Assembly: GCA_047967505.1 (NCBI GenBank)
Contig: CM106539.1
DNA length: 64,000 nt
Reading direction: 5' to 3' (one strand)
Origin: Dipteris shenzhenensis
Taxonomy: Eukaryota; Polypodiophyta; Polypodiopsida; Gleicheniales
Shown: in pieces, positions 44,705 through 56,063 of the stretch
Layout of the letters: the number at the start of each line of letters is the position of its first letter
How positions within the stretch are numbered: the first letter of the stretch is position 1
Program-made: the position numbers and the translations under genes
Notes under the pieces: generated by a model
Databases searched by the model: none
What the model was told of the DNA's origin: nothing
What the model saw: only the letters and a program-made list of their open reading frames with translations

Positions 44705-45234
44705 TTGTTTGTGGTAAGGAGCTCAAGAAAGCAAGCCAAGTTCGTGGTGTCCTGGTAAGAGGACCAGTGTTGCTTTCCTATTTCGAGTTTGGGAGCAAAT
44801 CTCTGCAAGTAGCACAGCCAGAAGTACAGGAGTGCACTATTTCAGATTGAGATGCCCTTTGCGGTGTGGCGAGAGCGCAGTATATGCTACGGGAGAGGGC
44901 GAAGCCCATAGTGACTTTATTTTTTTGATTTGAGGCCGTTTTGGGGCCCGTTTTGAAGGCAGAAGTTCTTCGCAGGCACTCAGAAAAAGGTCCTGTTTTT
45001 GCTGTGCGACCACTCTTCTGCGGGTCGGTGAAAAGGTGCCGCAGAAATTGCATCGTATGCCTGTGTGCAGAGATATTGGGAGTTGCAGATTCATGCCTGT
45101 TGCCTGTTGATGTAAAATCATCACTAGGAAGTGACTGTGTGGTGAAATACCACTTTCGTCAGTTTTGCAGATCTGCCCGTGTGAGGCAAAAGCTGTGTTT
45201 TTTGCAGTGACAGAATATTTTGTAGTGTTCTGTA

Positions 45235-48200
45235 ATGGCATCTGATTCTCTTTCACAGATTGTCACTGAAAAGCTTGACAAGAACAACTTCCAGGCATGG
45301 AAGTTTAGAATGACAAATTTCTTGATGGGAAAAGGCTATTGGGAATTCATTACAGGAAATGAAGAAGAACTTGTTCTTCCTAATGTTCCCAGTCAACAGG
45401 AAATGCAGGCATTCAAAGGATGGCATGAGAGAGCCAGGAAAGCTATGTACTGGCTGTCTATCAGTATTTTGGACTCCATGATTGTGCATATTCAGGATGC
45501 AAGTACACCAAAGGAGGCATGGGATACTTTGGCAAAAATGTATAGCACAAATACGCAAGCCAGGAAAATGCAACTCAAACAGGAGTTGCACAATGTGCAG
45601 AGAGAAAATTTGAGCATAAATGACTACCACATGAAAGTGAAGAAAATTGCAGATGCACTTGCTTCCATTGGGTCGCCAGTGGATGATGATGATTTGGTTT
45701 CTGTGACCTTGAATGGTCTAGGAAAGGATTATGCACAGTTCCGGACATCCATTGCCGTCCGTGAAAAATTTCCTGATTTTGAGGAGCTAATTGCTCTTCT
45801 AATTTTTGAAGAGCAAAGAAATGGTGGTGCATCTTCTTCAGTAGGAACTTCAAAAGAAGCTGTCTTCTACTCAAATGCTGGCAGAGGTAGAGGCAGAGGT
45901 AGAGGAGGCCGATCTGCAGGCTGTGGTAGAAATCCGAATATGCAGCAAACGCAAGAAAACCAGTCCTATGCAGGAGGACGTGGTAACTCTAGAGGCAGGG
46001 GGAGCCAAAGAGGCCGTGGTGGATGGCAGAGAAGCCAAAATGCAAACAGCAATGTTGAATGCTACTATTGTGGCAAAATGTGTCATATGGCTAAGGACTG
46101 CTACAAAAAGCAGAATGACATTATGAATGGAAAATTGCAGCAAGGCAATTATGCATCTTCTAGCAGGCAGGGTGATGATAGAAATGAGCATCTATTTATG
46201 GTGCAGCATATGACCAATTCCGTGACAAGTGCAGAAGAACAAAATGATGTGTGGTATGTTGACTCAGGTATGTCAAACCACATGACAGGTCATGCAGAAT
46301 GGATGCAAGATGCAAGGAAAATGGAGAAACCAGGATTTGTGGAGACTAGTGACGATACTGCACATCCTATTGTGCAGATTGGCAAAATTCCTTTGTCTAT
46401 GTAGGATGGGAAAAAGAAATACTTTTCTGATGTATTTCATGTCCCGAACATCACCAAGAACCTGGTTTCTGTTGGTCAGATGGTTGAGCAGGGCTTGCAG
46501 GTTAGATTTAATCCTCATGGATGCTTTGTTGAGGATATGAAAAATAACGGTCGCCTGATAGCAAAAGGAAAGAAGAAGGGCAGGATGTTTACGTTGGATG
46601 CGGACATGCCTCAATTGAGTGTAGCAATGTTTGCACATGGGATCGGTGTAGTTGCAGATATTGATATCTGGCACAAACGCATTGGTCATGTTAATATACA
46701 ACGACTTAAATCAATGCAAGCCCAAAATATTGTTGCAGGATTGCCAAAATTCAAGGTTGCAGAAATGCACAAAGTTTGTGAAGCCTGTCAATTTGGGAAA
46801 CAGGCAAGGAAACCTTTTCCTAGGCATGTTCAAGAGGGTAAAAAGCCATTGGAATTAATCCACTCTGATGTGTGGACTACAAAAGCTGCATCTATTGGAG
46901 GCTGTCACTATTTTGTCACATTTATTGATGACTTCAGCAGAAAACTGTGGGAGTATTTTATGAAAAACAAAAGTGAAGTGTTTGGGCACTTCAAAGCTTT
47001 CAAAGCTATGGTTGAAAAAGAAACAGGCCTGCAAATAAAATTCGTGAGGTCAGATGGAGGGGGAGAGTACCTCTCAAATGAGTTTGCAAGGTTCTTGCAG
47101 GAGCATGGTATAAAGCAACAATATTCATGCAGTCATACCCCACAGCAAAATGGAATTGCAGAAAGAAAAAACAGGCATATTGGAGAGGTATCTCGGGCTA
47201 TGCTAAATGAAAAAGATCTACCAGATTATTATTGGGCTGAAGCAGTTGCTACAGCAGTCTATATAATGAACAAGACTCCCATTGCAGCAATACATGGCAT
47301 GACGCCAGAGGAGATGTATACTGGTAGGAAACCAGATATTTCTCATTTGAAGATTTTTGGTTGCATTGCCTATGTCCATGTGCCAGATGAGTTGAGGTCC
47401 AAGTTGGATCCAAAAGCTGAGAAGTGCATCTTTATTGGTTATTCTCTGTAGCAGAAAGGGTATAGATGCTATAACCCTTCTACACGTAAGTTCACAGTGA
47501 GCAGAGATGTTGTTTTTGATGAGATGAGCAGCTGGTATAAACCAGTAAATGTGATGATTGATGTAGATGCACAAAATGGTAATGCTGCACAGAATTCACA
47601 GCAGCAATCACAAAATATCAGTGGACCTACAGTGTCCTCTAGCAGTGGTTCACATACTTCGCCATGGACAGGTAGATTGAGATCAGGAGAATCTCCTCAA
47701 AGCAATGCAGATAGTGGTATGCAGGTATCACGAAAAGGAAAAGAGAAGGTAGATCAGCCCATGTTTGATGTGAATGCAGGTCACTCTTGTGTGGATGGTG
47801 AATCGAGTGGCTCAGAACAGAGCATTGATGATGAGTTGGGTATTCCTTCTGTTGTTACACCTGGAGTAAGGAAGACCAGGGATGTTTTCAGAGCACCTGG
47901 AAGTGAGCCTATTTTGCGCAGGTCTACCAGGGTTAGGTATCCTGTGGATAGGCTGAAATATGATGGATTTACAGCCATTCACTATGCCTATATGGTCAAA
48001 GTGATACAGGAACCAGAACCCACTTCTTTTGAGCAAGCCATGGGAAATGAAAAATGGGAGAAAGCCATGGATGAAGAAATGGATGCCTTGGATGCTAATG
48101 CTACATGGGAATTGGTGCCTTTACCTAAAGGCAAAAATGCAATTGGCTGTAAGTGGGTTTATAAGATCAAGCACAATGCAGATGGTTCTGTGAATAGATA

Positions 48201-49855
48201 CAAGGCAAGATTAATTGTCAAGGGGTATGCACAGACATATGGCATTGATTATGAAGAAACTTTCAGCCCAGTTGCAAGGATGGCAATCGTAAGAGCAGCC
48301 ATTGCTATGGCTGCATCAAAGGGATGGTCTTTACGTCAGATGGATGTAAAGAATGCCTCCTTGCATGGTGATTTGCAAGAAGAGGTCTTTATGGAGCAGC
48401 CAGCAGGTTATGTTCATGCTACTCATCCTGAGTTTGTTTGCAGGTTGAAGAAAGCCTTGTATGGCTTGAAGCAAGCACCTAGAGCATGGTCTGACAAGAT
48501 AGGACAGTATCTTGTCACTATTGGCTTTCAGATTTCCAAGGCAGATTTCTCACTCTATGTGAGAAAAACAGAGAAAGGGATTATGCTGCTGGTCATTTAT
48601 GTTGATGATTTGATCATCACAGGTGATAGTGATGAAGATATCCTTCATGTGAAAATGCTATTGAGGCAGAAGTTTGAGATGAAGGATTTGGGAGAGCTGC
48701 ATTATTTCTTGGGCATTGAAGTGATTAGATCACCAAGTGGGATACAGCTCTTGCAAAGGCAGTATGGATTGGACACGCTGTCCAAATATGGGATGACAGG
48801 CTATAAGCCTATTTCAGTTCCTTTGGAGCAGAATGTGAAGCTGAGCGTAGATGTAGGTGAGCTTCTGGAGGACCCTACTATGTACAGACGCATAGTAGGA
48901 AGTTTGATTTACATGACTATTACCAGGCCAGATTTGAGCTATGCTGTTGGGTTGGCTGGGGGGGGGTCACTATGTACAAACCCTCTATATCACGTGCGTT
49001 CAAGGCCTATATTTAAAATCCCTTATCTGTAAAATTTTTCATTAATAAAATGTACCCCTTTTCTATACAAATCTGTAATTTTTTTCCAAAACTATTTAAA
49101 ATAGTCCCTTATGTATATTTATTTCTGTAAATTTTAGAAATAAAAAATATCCTTTTGTTGAACTCACGTGATAGAGTTACATATGATGAGTGACCCCCCC
49201 GAGTGGGTTGGTAAGTCAATTTATGCAGGCTCCAAGGAAACCGCATTTGGATGCGGCTAGACGCATACTCAGGTATGTGAAGTCCTCATTGCAGTATGGA
49301 CTATTTTATGAGGCTGGGGTTCAAATACAGTTGCATGGATACACTGATGCTGATTGGGCTGGTAGTATTTCTGATAGATGATCTACCAGTGGATATGTAT
49401 TCTCTTTTGGGAGTGCTGCAGTCACTTGGAGCAGCAAGAAACAGCCTACAGTTGCCTTGTCGAGCACAGAGGCTGAGTACAGGGGTGTAGCAATGGCTAC
49501 ATGTAAGGTAGCTTCGTTGCATAAGCTACTCTATGATATGCATCAGTCTACAGATGGGCCAGTTGTCATTTATTGTGACAACATGAGCAGCATACACTTG
49601 GCAAAGAACCCAGTCTTTCATGCCAGAACAAAGCACATTGAGGTGCATTATCACTATGTGCGGGAGAAGGTTTTACTAGGTCTTATTGATCTAGTTTATG
49701 TCAGCACAGAGGATCAGGTAGCTGACATATTCACGAAAGCATTGGGCGCAGAGAAGCTGCGCAAGTTTAGAGACCTGCTTGGTGTGCAGGAATTGGGATT
49801 GAGCTCGAGGGGGAGTGTTGAGATATCAAGCTCCACTCGCGATATGCCAGGGTGA
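45235..49855 (+). pseudogene. Copia family-1 gag-pol polyprotein, three stops and a MITE
   Basis: ATG at 45235 (MASDSLSQIVTEKLDKNNFQ). Gag (UBN2-like) runs to about 46000 and is followed by an RG-rich tract. The CX2CX4HX4C knuckle CYYCGKMCHMAKDC is at 46060-46101 and the protease VWYVDSGMSNHM near 46250. Pre-integrase WHKRIGHVN...CEACQFGK comes next, then integrase with D (IHSDVWT), D (VRSDGGGEYL) and E (GIAERKN). The RT has FSPVARMAIVRAAI and an intact catalytic YVDDLIITG near 48600. RNase H has GYTDADWAGS and STEAEYRGVAMATC. Stops at 46402 (TAG), 47449 (TAG) and 49379 (TGA) are all in the one frame, and each is explained by a single C-to-T change. The MITE splits it at 48956-49203. The frame ends inside the 3' LTR. 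Confidence 0.95.
48956..49203. mobile_element. MITE, 248 bp (copy 2), inside copia family 1
   Basis: Flanked by a perfect 8-bp duplication TGGGTTGG (48948-48955 and 49204-49211). Removing insert and one duplicate restores the copia reading YAVGLVSQFMQ. Ends CTGGGGGGGGG and CCCCCCCGAG form terminal inverted repeats. Subterminal TATCACGTGCGTTCAA and its inverse each hold a CACGTG. About 65 percent of the interior is A/T, and there is no coding capacity. Confidence 0.95.
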
Positions 49856-50167
49856 CTGTTGTGCATTTATGTCACCGACTTGTTAGCTGGAGATGCGGTT
49901 GGTACACCACCCACGAATAATAGCTGGATGACAGCTATCCTTATCTACTCTAGTTTGTGGCTCAGTTAGTATGCCACCTTAGTTAGTTGAGTTTGGTTTG
50001 AGACCCACATATAGGGTTCTTCTATTTCTTTGTACAAGAGTTCTTTTGGCTTCCACAACTAAGAAGAGGAAAACTGTTTTCAGCCTCCACCTTTGTGTGT
50101 ATTCCCCCATTGTGATTGTGAGAAAGCTGCAAGTGAGACTCCTTCCCTCTCTCCCACTATCTTCACA
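49816..50167 (+). repeat. 3' LTR of copia family 1, with polypurine tract
   Basis: 352 bp, identical in length to the 5' LTR. It is preceded by the polypurine tract GAGGGGGAG (to 49815). The target duplication CAAGA follows at 50168-50172. Differences from the 5' LTR near positions 13, 23, 95, 235 and 260 are transitions. Confidence 0.95.
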
Positions 50168-51401
50168 CAAGAGAGAGATGGAGACCACAAAAAAGAGCTA
50201 AAAAAGATTGCATAATTTGAAGGCCAAGGCGATGGAGGACACGAAGAGGATGCTATTAGGTGATGCCTAAACTCCTATCATGTGCTTGTCAACTTTGTGA
50301 ATGGGAGTCTGATGCATTGCTTTGAGTTGAATCCCTCATTGGTAATGTCCAATCTTATTGTTTGGGCAATTGTGTGCTACAATACCAACATTTACATACA
50401 ATCTCAGTGCATCACGGATGAAACAATGGGATGCAATATGAACTTCATATAAAAATAAAGTCCTACAATCTGACAAGAAGAACCTAATGATTAAAGTTGC
50501 GAGAAGATGCTAGCATTAATATTTGGAATGGCAGAGGTGCGAGCTGAGTAAGATGAGGATGGAGGCATCAGAGTCTTAAAGAGAGAGGTGCCAAGAGTCA
50601 AACATAGGCTCGAATTCGCACATTCCCCATTGTTGCAATCGGCACCTCTTGTTCGTATATGTAGGTTTAAATAACACATATGATGTAGATATCTTATATT
50701 TTAAAAATTTAATATTGCCTCCAAGCGACTTCAAAGTAGTGATGTATCTCTCACATAAGGAACTTTAAAATTACTTCATGGAAAACAAAAATATTTACAT
50801 TATGGGTGATATAGACATATTACACTAAGTGACCCCCCTGAGCCCAGTGCTTAGCCAAGGGATTGGTTCCTGGCCCCTACGCTCACAAGGCGATGGGACT
50901 AGATGGGACCAATCTAAGGTTAGGTTCTTGGACTCTTTCAAAGAGAGAGATAACGGCTTTTTATTTCCTACATAGGAAGCATGCACATAGTTACAACACC
51001 TCTCATATGCATTACATGAAATAAAGCTAAAAACTAAGCTCGATTTGATTTTAAGTTCACTCTTTGCATTCACATAGTCACAACCCCTCTCTTATGCATT
51101 GCATTGAAATAAAGTGTTAGAGATAGACTTTACGATAACCATTCACATGAGGTTAAAATGTGCCACATGGTAGTAGTAAAGATAGATCTCTATCCCTTCT
51201 CTTAATCCCCATTCAGTGCTTGTTGGCCAAGGGATTGGTTCTTGGCATGATGGGACCACTTCTAAGGTCACGTTCGTAGACTCTTTCAAAGAGAGAGGTA
51301 GCTTGAAGAATTTTCTTTTCAATGGATTGAAGGACATTCATTATACTTGAATAATTTTATGCTTTGCATAATTTTATAGTATGTTAAATGTTAGCTATTT
51401 C

Positions 51402-52238
51402 ATGTCTTTCGGATTTTGAAATGGGAAAAAGAGGTAGCTTTTAGTATTATTAGTTTTTAGTATATTTATGAAAATAAAAAGTTTTTTTAAATGGTCAATA
51501 ATATTTTCCCAAAATTTGAAACCAAAATTCTAGAAAAATATAGAATTCGCTAATGCTTTGAAACTTTAAAAAATAATTTCATCAGGATATTATAATACTA
51601 TATTTCTATACCTTCGGTAAAAACATCTGTGATTGCTACAGTCTAATGTTTTTGTGTGATTGGTTTTTTTATAGTTGGTTTAATCGAAACTGAGTTGGTG
51701 TTAAGATAGTTAAGGGTTTGGTGGCTTGCATGCTGGACATTGTCGGTGGCGGAAATAAAGGAAGGTTTAATAATAAATATTTGCAGTTGAGTGCTTTCAG
51801 TAGATTAGTGTTTGTTGGTGTTCCTGCGGTGGTGGCAACGAAAATTTCAGGGCATAGGTGCATTTCTTCATTCAAAAAATGTAATGCTACGGAGGATGTT
51901 CCAACTTCGGGCTTGTGTATGGCTGAGTATGCACACGTTGTGGACGGAGTTTTTGTGGGGGTTGGTACTAGTAATCAGGTCCCTACTAGCAGTTTGTTGG
52001 CTATTGGTTGTGGCGGTTCCATTAGTCTTAGCTGGTGGTAATGCTAGTGTTGCTTGTGATGTTTCGAAGCTGACGGCAATTGGTGGTTCTTCTTATGGAC
52101 TAGTGTTTGGTGTTGGTGGATCTTCAGGTTCTTCGGCTGGAGTTGCATCTGATTGTTCTAGCGGTGCTTCTTTTCTTGTAAGTGGTGATGGTTTGAGTGG
52201 TGGTGTTGGTCTATCTGTTATTGCTGGTGCAGTTTCAA
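51402..52238. other. Segment present only in duplication copy B
   Basis: About 837 bp absent from copy A, where the sequence passes directly from TTAGCTATTTCA to GATGATGATTTTGG. A short TTTCA microhomology at both edges suggests deletion in A rather than insertion in B. Frames on both strands here are Gly/Ser/Val- or Pro/Thr-rich and no product is recognised; together with 52239-52455 they may be part of an old coding region. Confidence 0.6.
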
Positions 52239-53056
52239 AGATGATGATTTTGGTAAGGTTTTGGATGAAGATGAGTTTTTGAAGGAGATGGTGCACTGTT
52301 GTCCTGATGGCTTTGATAGTTCTATGGATCGATTTGGTGGTGGCGGAGGTTCGGTTACGTATTGCATTTCTGGTTTATTTAAGGATTGTGTTTTCCATTT
52401 CCATGCTGGATCTCCGGTTGTGAATGGTGAATGGGGGATATTTTTCTTGATTTGATGTGGTGGACGGAGTTTTAGTTAGTTGTGACCAACTACTTTAGAA
52501 GTTTTTGGTCAATTTTGGTGGTTGTGTCCGATTTGCCAAAATGGCAGTTGTAATGGAATATTTGGCTATTGTAATGGAAGATGTTACCTGTTGTTGCAGG
52601 TAACTCTTTGCGAAAGTATTTAATTTGCAATATGTTTATTTTTGATTGGTTACTTTAACTTGAATGCGATTACGTGTCAATTGGAAGTTGATTCTGCTAA
52701 ATTTTTTCTTGTTGGGAATGCTTAAGCGTGCATCTAGTATTTCTTTGTTTTCCAGCGGCGCTGTTTGAATTTTTTATGTATGTATATTCTGAGGTAGAGT
52801 TGGATTAAATCGGACGGCTGTGATTGATCTGCCGTCGACCTCGGACCTTGACGGGAACATGTTGGACGCGTGCAAGAGGAATAGTCTTCCAGGGAACTTG
52901 CCGTGTTTGCCAAGCTTTTGTCCCTTGCATCATATATTTCATTACCTACGACGCATATCTTCCACAGCTTTACCTTCTTATACTTTTACGTTCCACCAAA
53001 GCTGAATTCCGTGCACTACCTCTAGCCCACACAAATTCATAGAATCTCCCTCGACC

Positions 53057-53287
53057 ATGACTGCTGCTCACTGTCACTTGAGGCCTCCCCGATCATGCTT
53101 AAGGCTGTTCTTAAAATTTCTATCTTCATGCTTTAGGTGCTCTGACACTACTAATGAGTGCGCGCTCGAGAGAAACTTACTAAAGAAATCCGTTTTTGAA
53201 GCGGCGGAGTCCTTCAATCCGAATGACAAAGAGCTGATGGATGCCCTTCGATACTTATCTCGTGGAAAGCCTCCACTCGTAATGTAA
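53057..53287 (+). CDS. Small conserved ORF or first exon, 76 codons (copy B)
   Basis: Same protein as the 26513-26743 frame. The only base difference within the frame is a silent CTA/CTG at a Leu codon, while neighbouring non-coding DNA shows several changes and indels. The AAT|GTAAGA donor-like end is kept. An ACAAAAGAAT-CGAT-ATTCTTTTGT hairpin lies about 240 bp downstream (53528-53551), as in copy A. Function unknown. Confidence 0.35.
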   Translation: MTAAHCHLRPPRSCLRLFLKFLSSCFRCSDTTNECALERNLLKKSVFEAAESFNPNDKELMDALRYLSRGKPPLVM

Positions 53288-54377
53288 GATCCGGAGTCCA
53301 ATTGTTTGAAGTTAATTCTTAAATGGTAAATGTTGGTCTTCAAATCCCAGCTTCGGCTACGTATATGAGAGGCCAAGCTCTGCCGCTATGGACACATCGC
53401 GCTTTGGAGATCTTAGTCGTGAAGCATATGCTTTATGTGGCCATATCGAATATGTATGAAATGCCTTAAGGGCGATTAGCATTTCTTACGAGACGGGTGA
53501 TTGATAACACAATGTAACACGCTTTCTACAAAAGAATCGATATTCTTTTGTAAACGATACCATTTTGTGCTGTTTTTGACTCAATACCCATTACTCATCT
53601 TACTTCTTGACTCTACCTTTTTCTCACCAAGATACGGTTTATACGTTTTATCTCCTCCCCTCTTCACGATCCCAAGTGCAATGATGAGAGGCTCTTCTTA
53701 GAGCTATATGGAAGCCTTGAAGGTTAGTCTCTCCTAGGTAGAAACCAAAGTCCTTATAATTAGGAGCATATGAACTTTTGTCTTTGCATAAGTCTATTAG
53801 TAGTGGTGCGCTTGAGTATGGATAAAAAAGGTCCACACACAATTAGAATGTCACATAAAGTTTCTTTAATTGGGGGCATGTGACAAAAAATGCAAAGTAA
53901 AGGTTAAGCCCTCCTCTAGCTAGGCATCCCTTCATATCTTTTGATAGTGTCTAATCTTTACTATGAGATAGAAAGCTCCATGACCTAATGTGTGAGTCTT
54001 TAGTAGCATGGCCTCCTTAAAGGTAGTGCTATAATGAAGGATCAAAACTCTTTTGTGAAGTTCCACATGTAATGCTAATTTTTTTTGTGTGTGGAGATCA
54101 TCCTATTAAAATTGCCTTTTAATAGGCCAACACACTTTTAAAAAAAAAATTCTTTATCTTTTGCATCCAAAAGCACTTGCTTAACGACTATACTTGGAGG
54201 CAATCCCACACACATTTATACATTCTTGTTTAACTAGCTACAATTGCTAGTAAGTATATTTTTCCATAAAGACATGTACATAAAAGGTAACAGATAATAG
54301 TGCTCTATGTTTTCAATGTCTTTCAAGGTTCTTGCAAGCTTGTGAGCACGTTTTTTTCCTTTGGGGGGGGGGACGCG

Positions 54378-54397
54378 AAGAGAGAGAGAGAGAGAGA
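54378..54397. repeat. (GA)n microsatellite (copy B)
   Basis: Shorter allele-like counterpart of 27833-27864, also preceded by a G-run. Confidence 0.9.
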
Positions 54398-54949
54398 ATA
54401 ATCTTCAGAGATTCACAAGATGGTTTCTATACTAAGCATCCTCCAAAGGATTCTTTCATGGTAGTGTGATATGAGAAGGTACGTGCATATACATATCTAC
54501 ATTTGCTAGATGAAAGAAACGAAAGCGAGTCTAGGAAGATCCAGAAAAGCAACCAAAGAGAATAAGAGTAATGAATGAAGATGTTATGCTAAAATCAATG
54601 CAATCTACATGTTGTTAGCGTAGACGTATGTGCTCAATTAACTTACATGACATCAAGGGCTGTAGAGAACATGTCTGGCAAATGAGAGGGAGCAAAAGAA
54701 ATAAATACCTACTCACGAGACTCTCTTGCTTTCTTGTAAATGACACGAAAAGGCGAAGTCTAAGAGAATAGATAAAGCCTCTTATAAATGGAAAAACTAT
54801 TTGCAACAATCCATATCGCATTATTACAGGATTATCACATGGCATATATTGGGATTTGGCTAATAAAGCAAAGTATGGAGTAAAATTTAGCATTCATGGA
54901 AACATAGGAATCCCAAAACAAGAGCCTCAAGGTTGTAGCAACAACTATT

Positions 54950-56063
54950 TTGAAATACTATAATCATGAAAATGCTTTAACTCAACCCCATCTATTTGAA
55001 ATGCATCTTTCAATAGGTTTAACAAAAAAAGAAGTATTTAACTCTATTGGAGAAACACTGAGGCAAAGAGGGCATGCTATGGCATCTTTTCATACTTTTT
55101 GTATACTCTTTACAAGAAGATATTTAGACAGGTTAAAATCCTAAAGAGGCAAAAAATGTCAAAGTGCAGTGTCAGTGATAATCTAAAGCAAGCACTTGAG
55201 AGTGCAACGTCTCCACAACAAAGAGAATCACACCAAAAAAGGAGAGAATTTCATCATGGCTATTCGGCATTGTAGACTAAATTATACATTTTGGAAGGAG
55301 CAAGCTATTTCTCATCCAAATGAGTACCGTTGTAACATCTGTTATGAAGTCAATTCAGAGTGTACATGTAGAAACAGGTCACCTACTACCAAATTTGAGA
55401 TATAGACAAACAATTGCGGATGAGAGAATAAGAATGTACTCTTCTTTGCATTTTGCTCAATGCTAATCACTCATCAAATCTTCGATGAGATGAGATAAAA
55501 GTTGGGTTTTTGTTGGTTGGACACACACATGAGGATATCATCATATTTTTAGCACAGTCTTAAGAGAGCTAAAACATAGCGACATGGAGACGATGGATGA
55601 CTTCATAAGAAAATGTGGAGCCAAGTTGTTGGCGGCAAGGAAGGTACAACATGCTCCATGGTCGAAAGAATGTATGATTGGAAGAGCTTTATTCTACCTT
55701 TCATACAAAAGGGTGGTGATGCCCTTATAGGTCATAGTGCTCCACACTACTTTTACCTTTTCTTAAAGATTGAAAAACTAGTTATGTAGTGGCAACACTA
55801 TTTTCATGATACAACATGGAAACCTAAAGAACCTTCAGTCTCTTAATTTCAATTCCAGAAAAGAAATGCATCCAACAGGGGCTCTTATAAAAGAATTAAG
55901 TGAGAAATCCAAAGATAAAATAGAAGTCTTAAAAGATTTTATTACATACAAAGAGGAAATGCTTCAGAGATTTTCTATTTGTGTGTTTGTGTGTTTAGAA
56001 TTCATTATCCCCTCAATAATTGAACCATACAATCGATACAGTCATAGATTGGCCTTAAACTAA
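54950..56063 (+). pseudogene. Broken transposon-type gene with VGHTHEDI motif (copy B, longer)
   Basis: Same frames as 28418-29090. Copy B has an additional small deletion near 55259 that shifts the frame after KKRREFHH-type text. Unlike copy A it keeps the downstream part: after VGHTHEDI and METMDDFIRKC come MVERMYDWKSFILPFIQKGG and DALIGHSAPHYFYLFLK (55640-55780), then TGALIKELSEKSKDKIEVLK (55880-55930). The order fits a DUF7869-like protein with its C-terminal YDWK...GHS.PH.F element. The assignment is from recalled motifs only. Confidence 0.45.

Larger units (their letters stand above)
44340..50167 (+). mobile_element. Nearly intact Ty1/copia retrotransposon, family 1
   Basis: 5.83 kb with two 352-bp LTRs (TGTTGAGATATC...CTTCACA), PBS TGGTATCAGAGCC, one long gag-pol frame, a polypurine tract and a perfect 5-bp target duplication CAAGA (44335-44339 and 50168-50172). 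The LTRs differ at about five positions of 352, all transitions, so the insertion is fairly young. The copy A sequence at 24420-24450 is the uninterrupted target. Three stop codons and a MITE in the RT/RNase H region inactivate it. Confidence 0.97.

Noticed and set aside
44837-45256. 139-codon minus-strand ORF in the copia leader
   Set aside because: Opposite strand to the element, no motif, lies between primer-binding site and gag start.
45575-46191. Minus- and plus-strand ORFs over gag (Ser- or Glu-rich)
   Set aside because: Shadows of the Arg-Gly-rich and knuckle part of gag in other frames.
47218-47574. 118-codon minus-strand ORF
   Set aside because: Antisense shadow of the copia integrase coding sequence.
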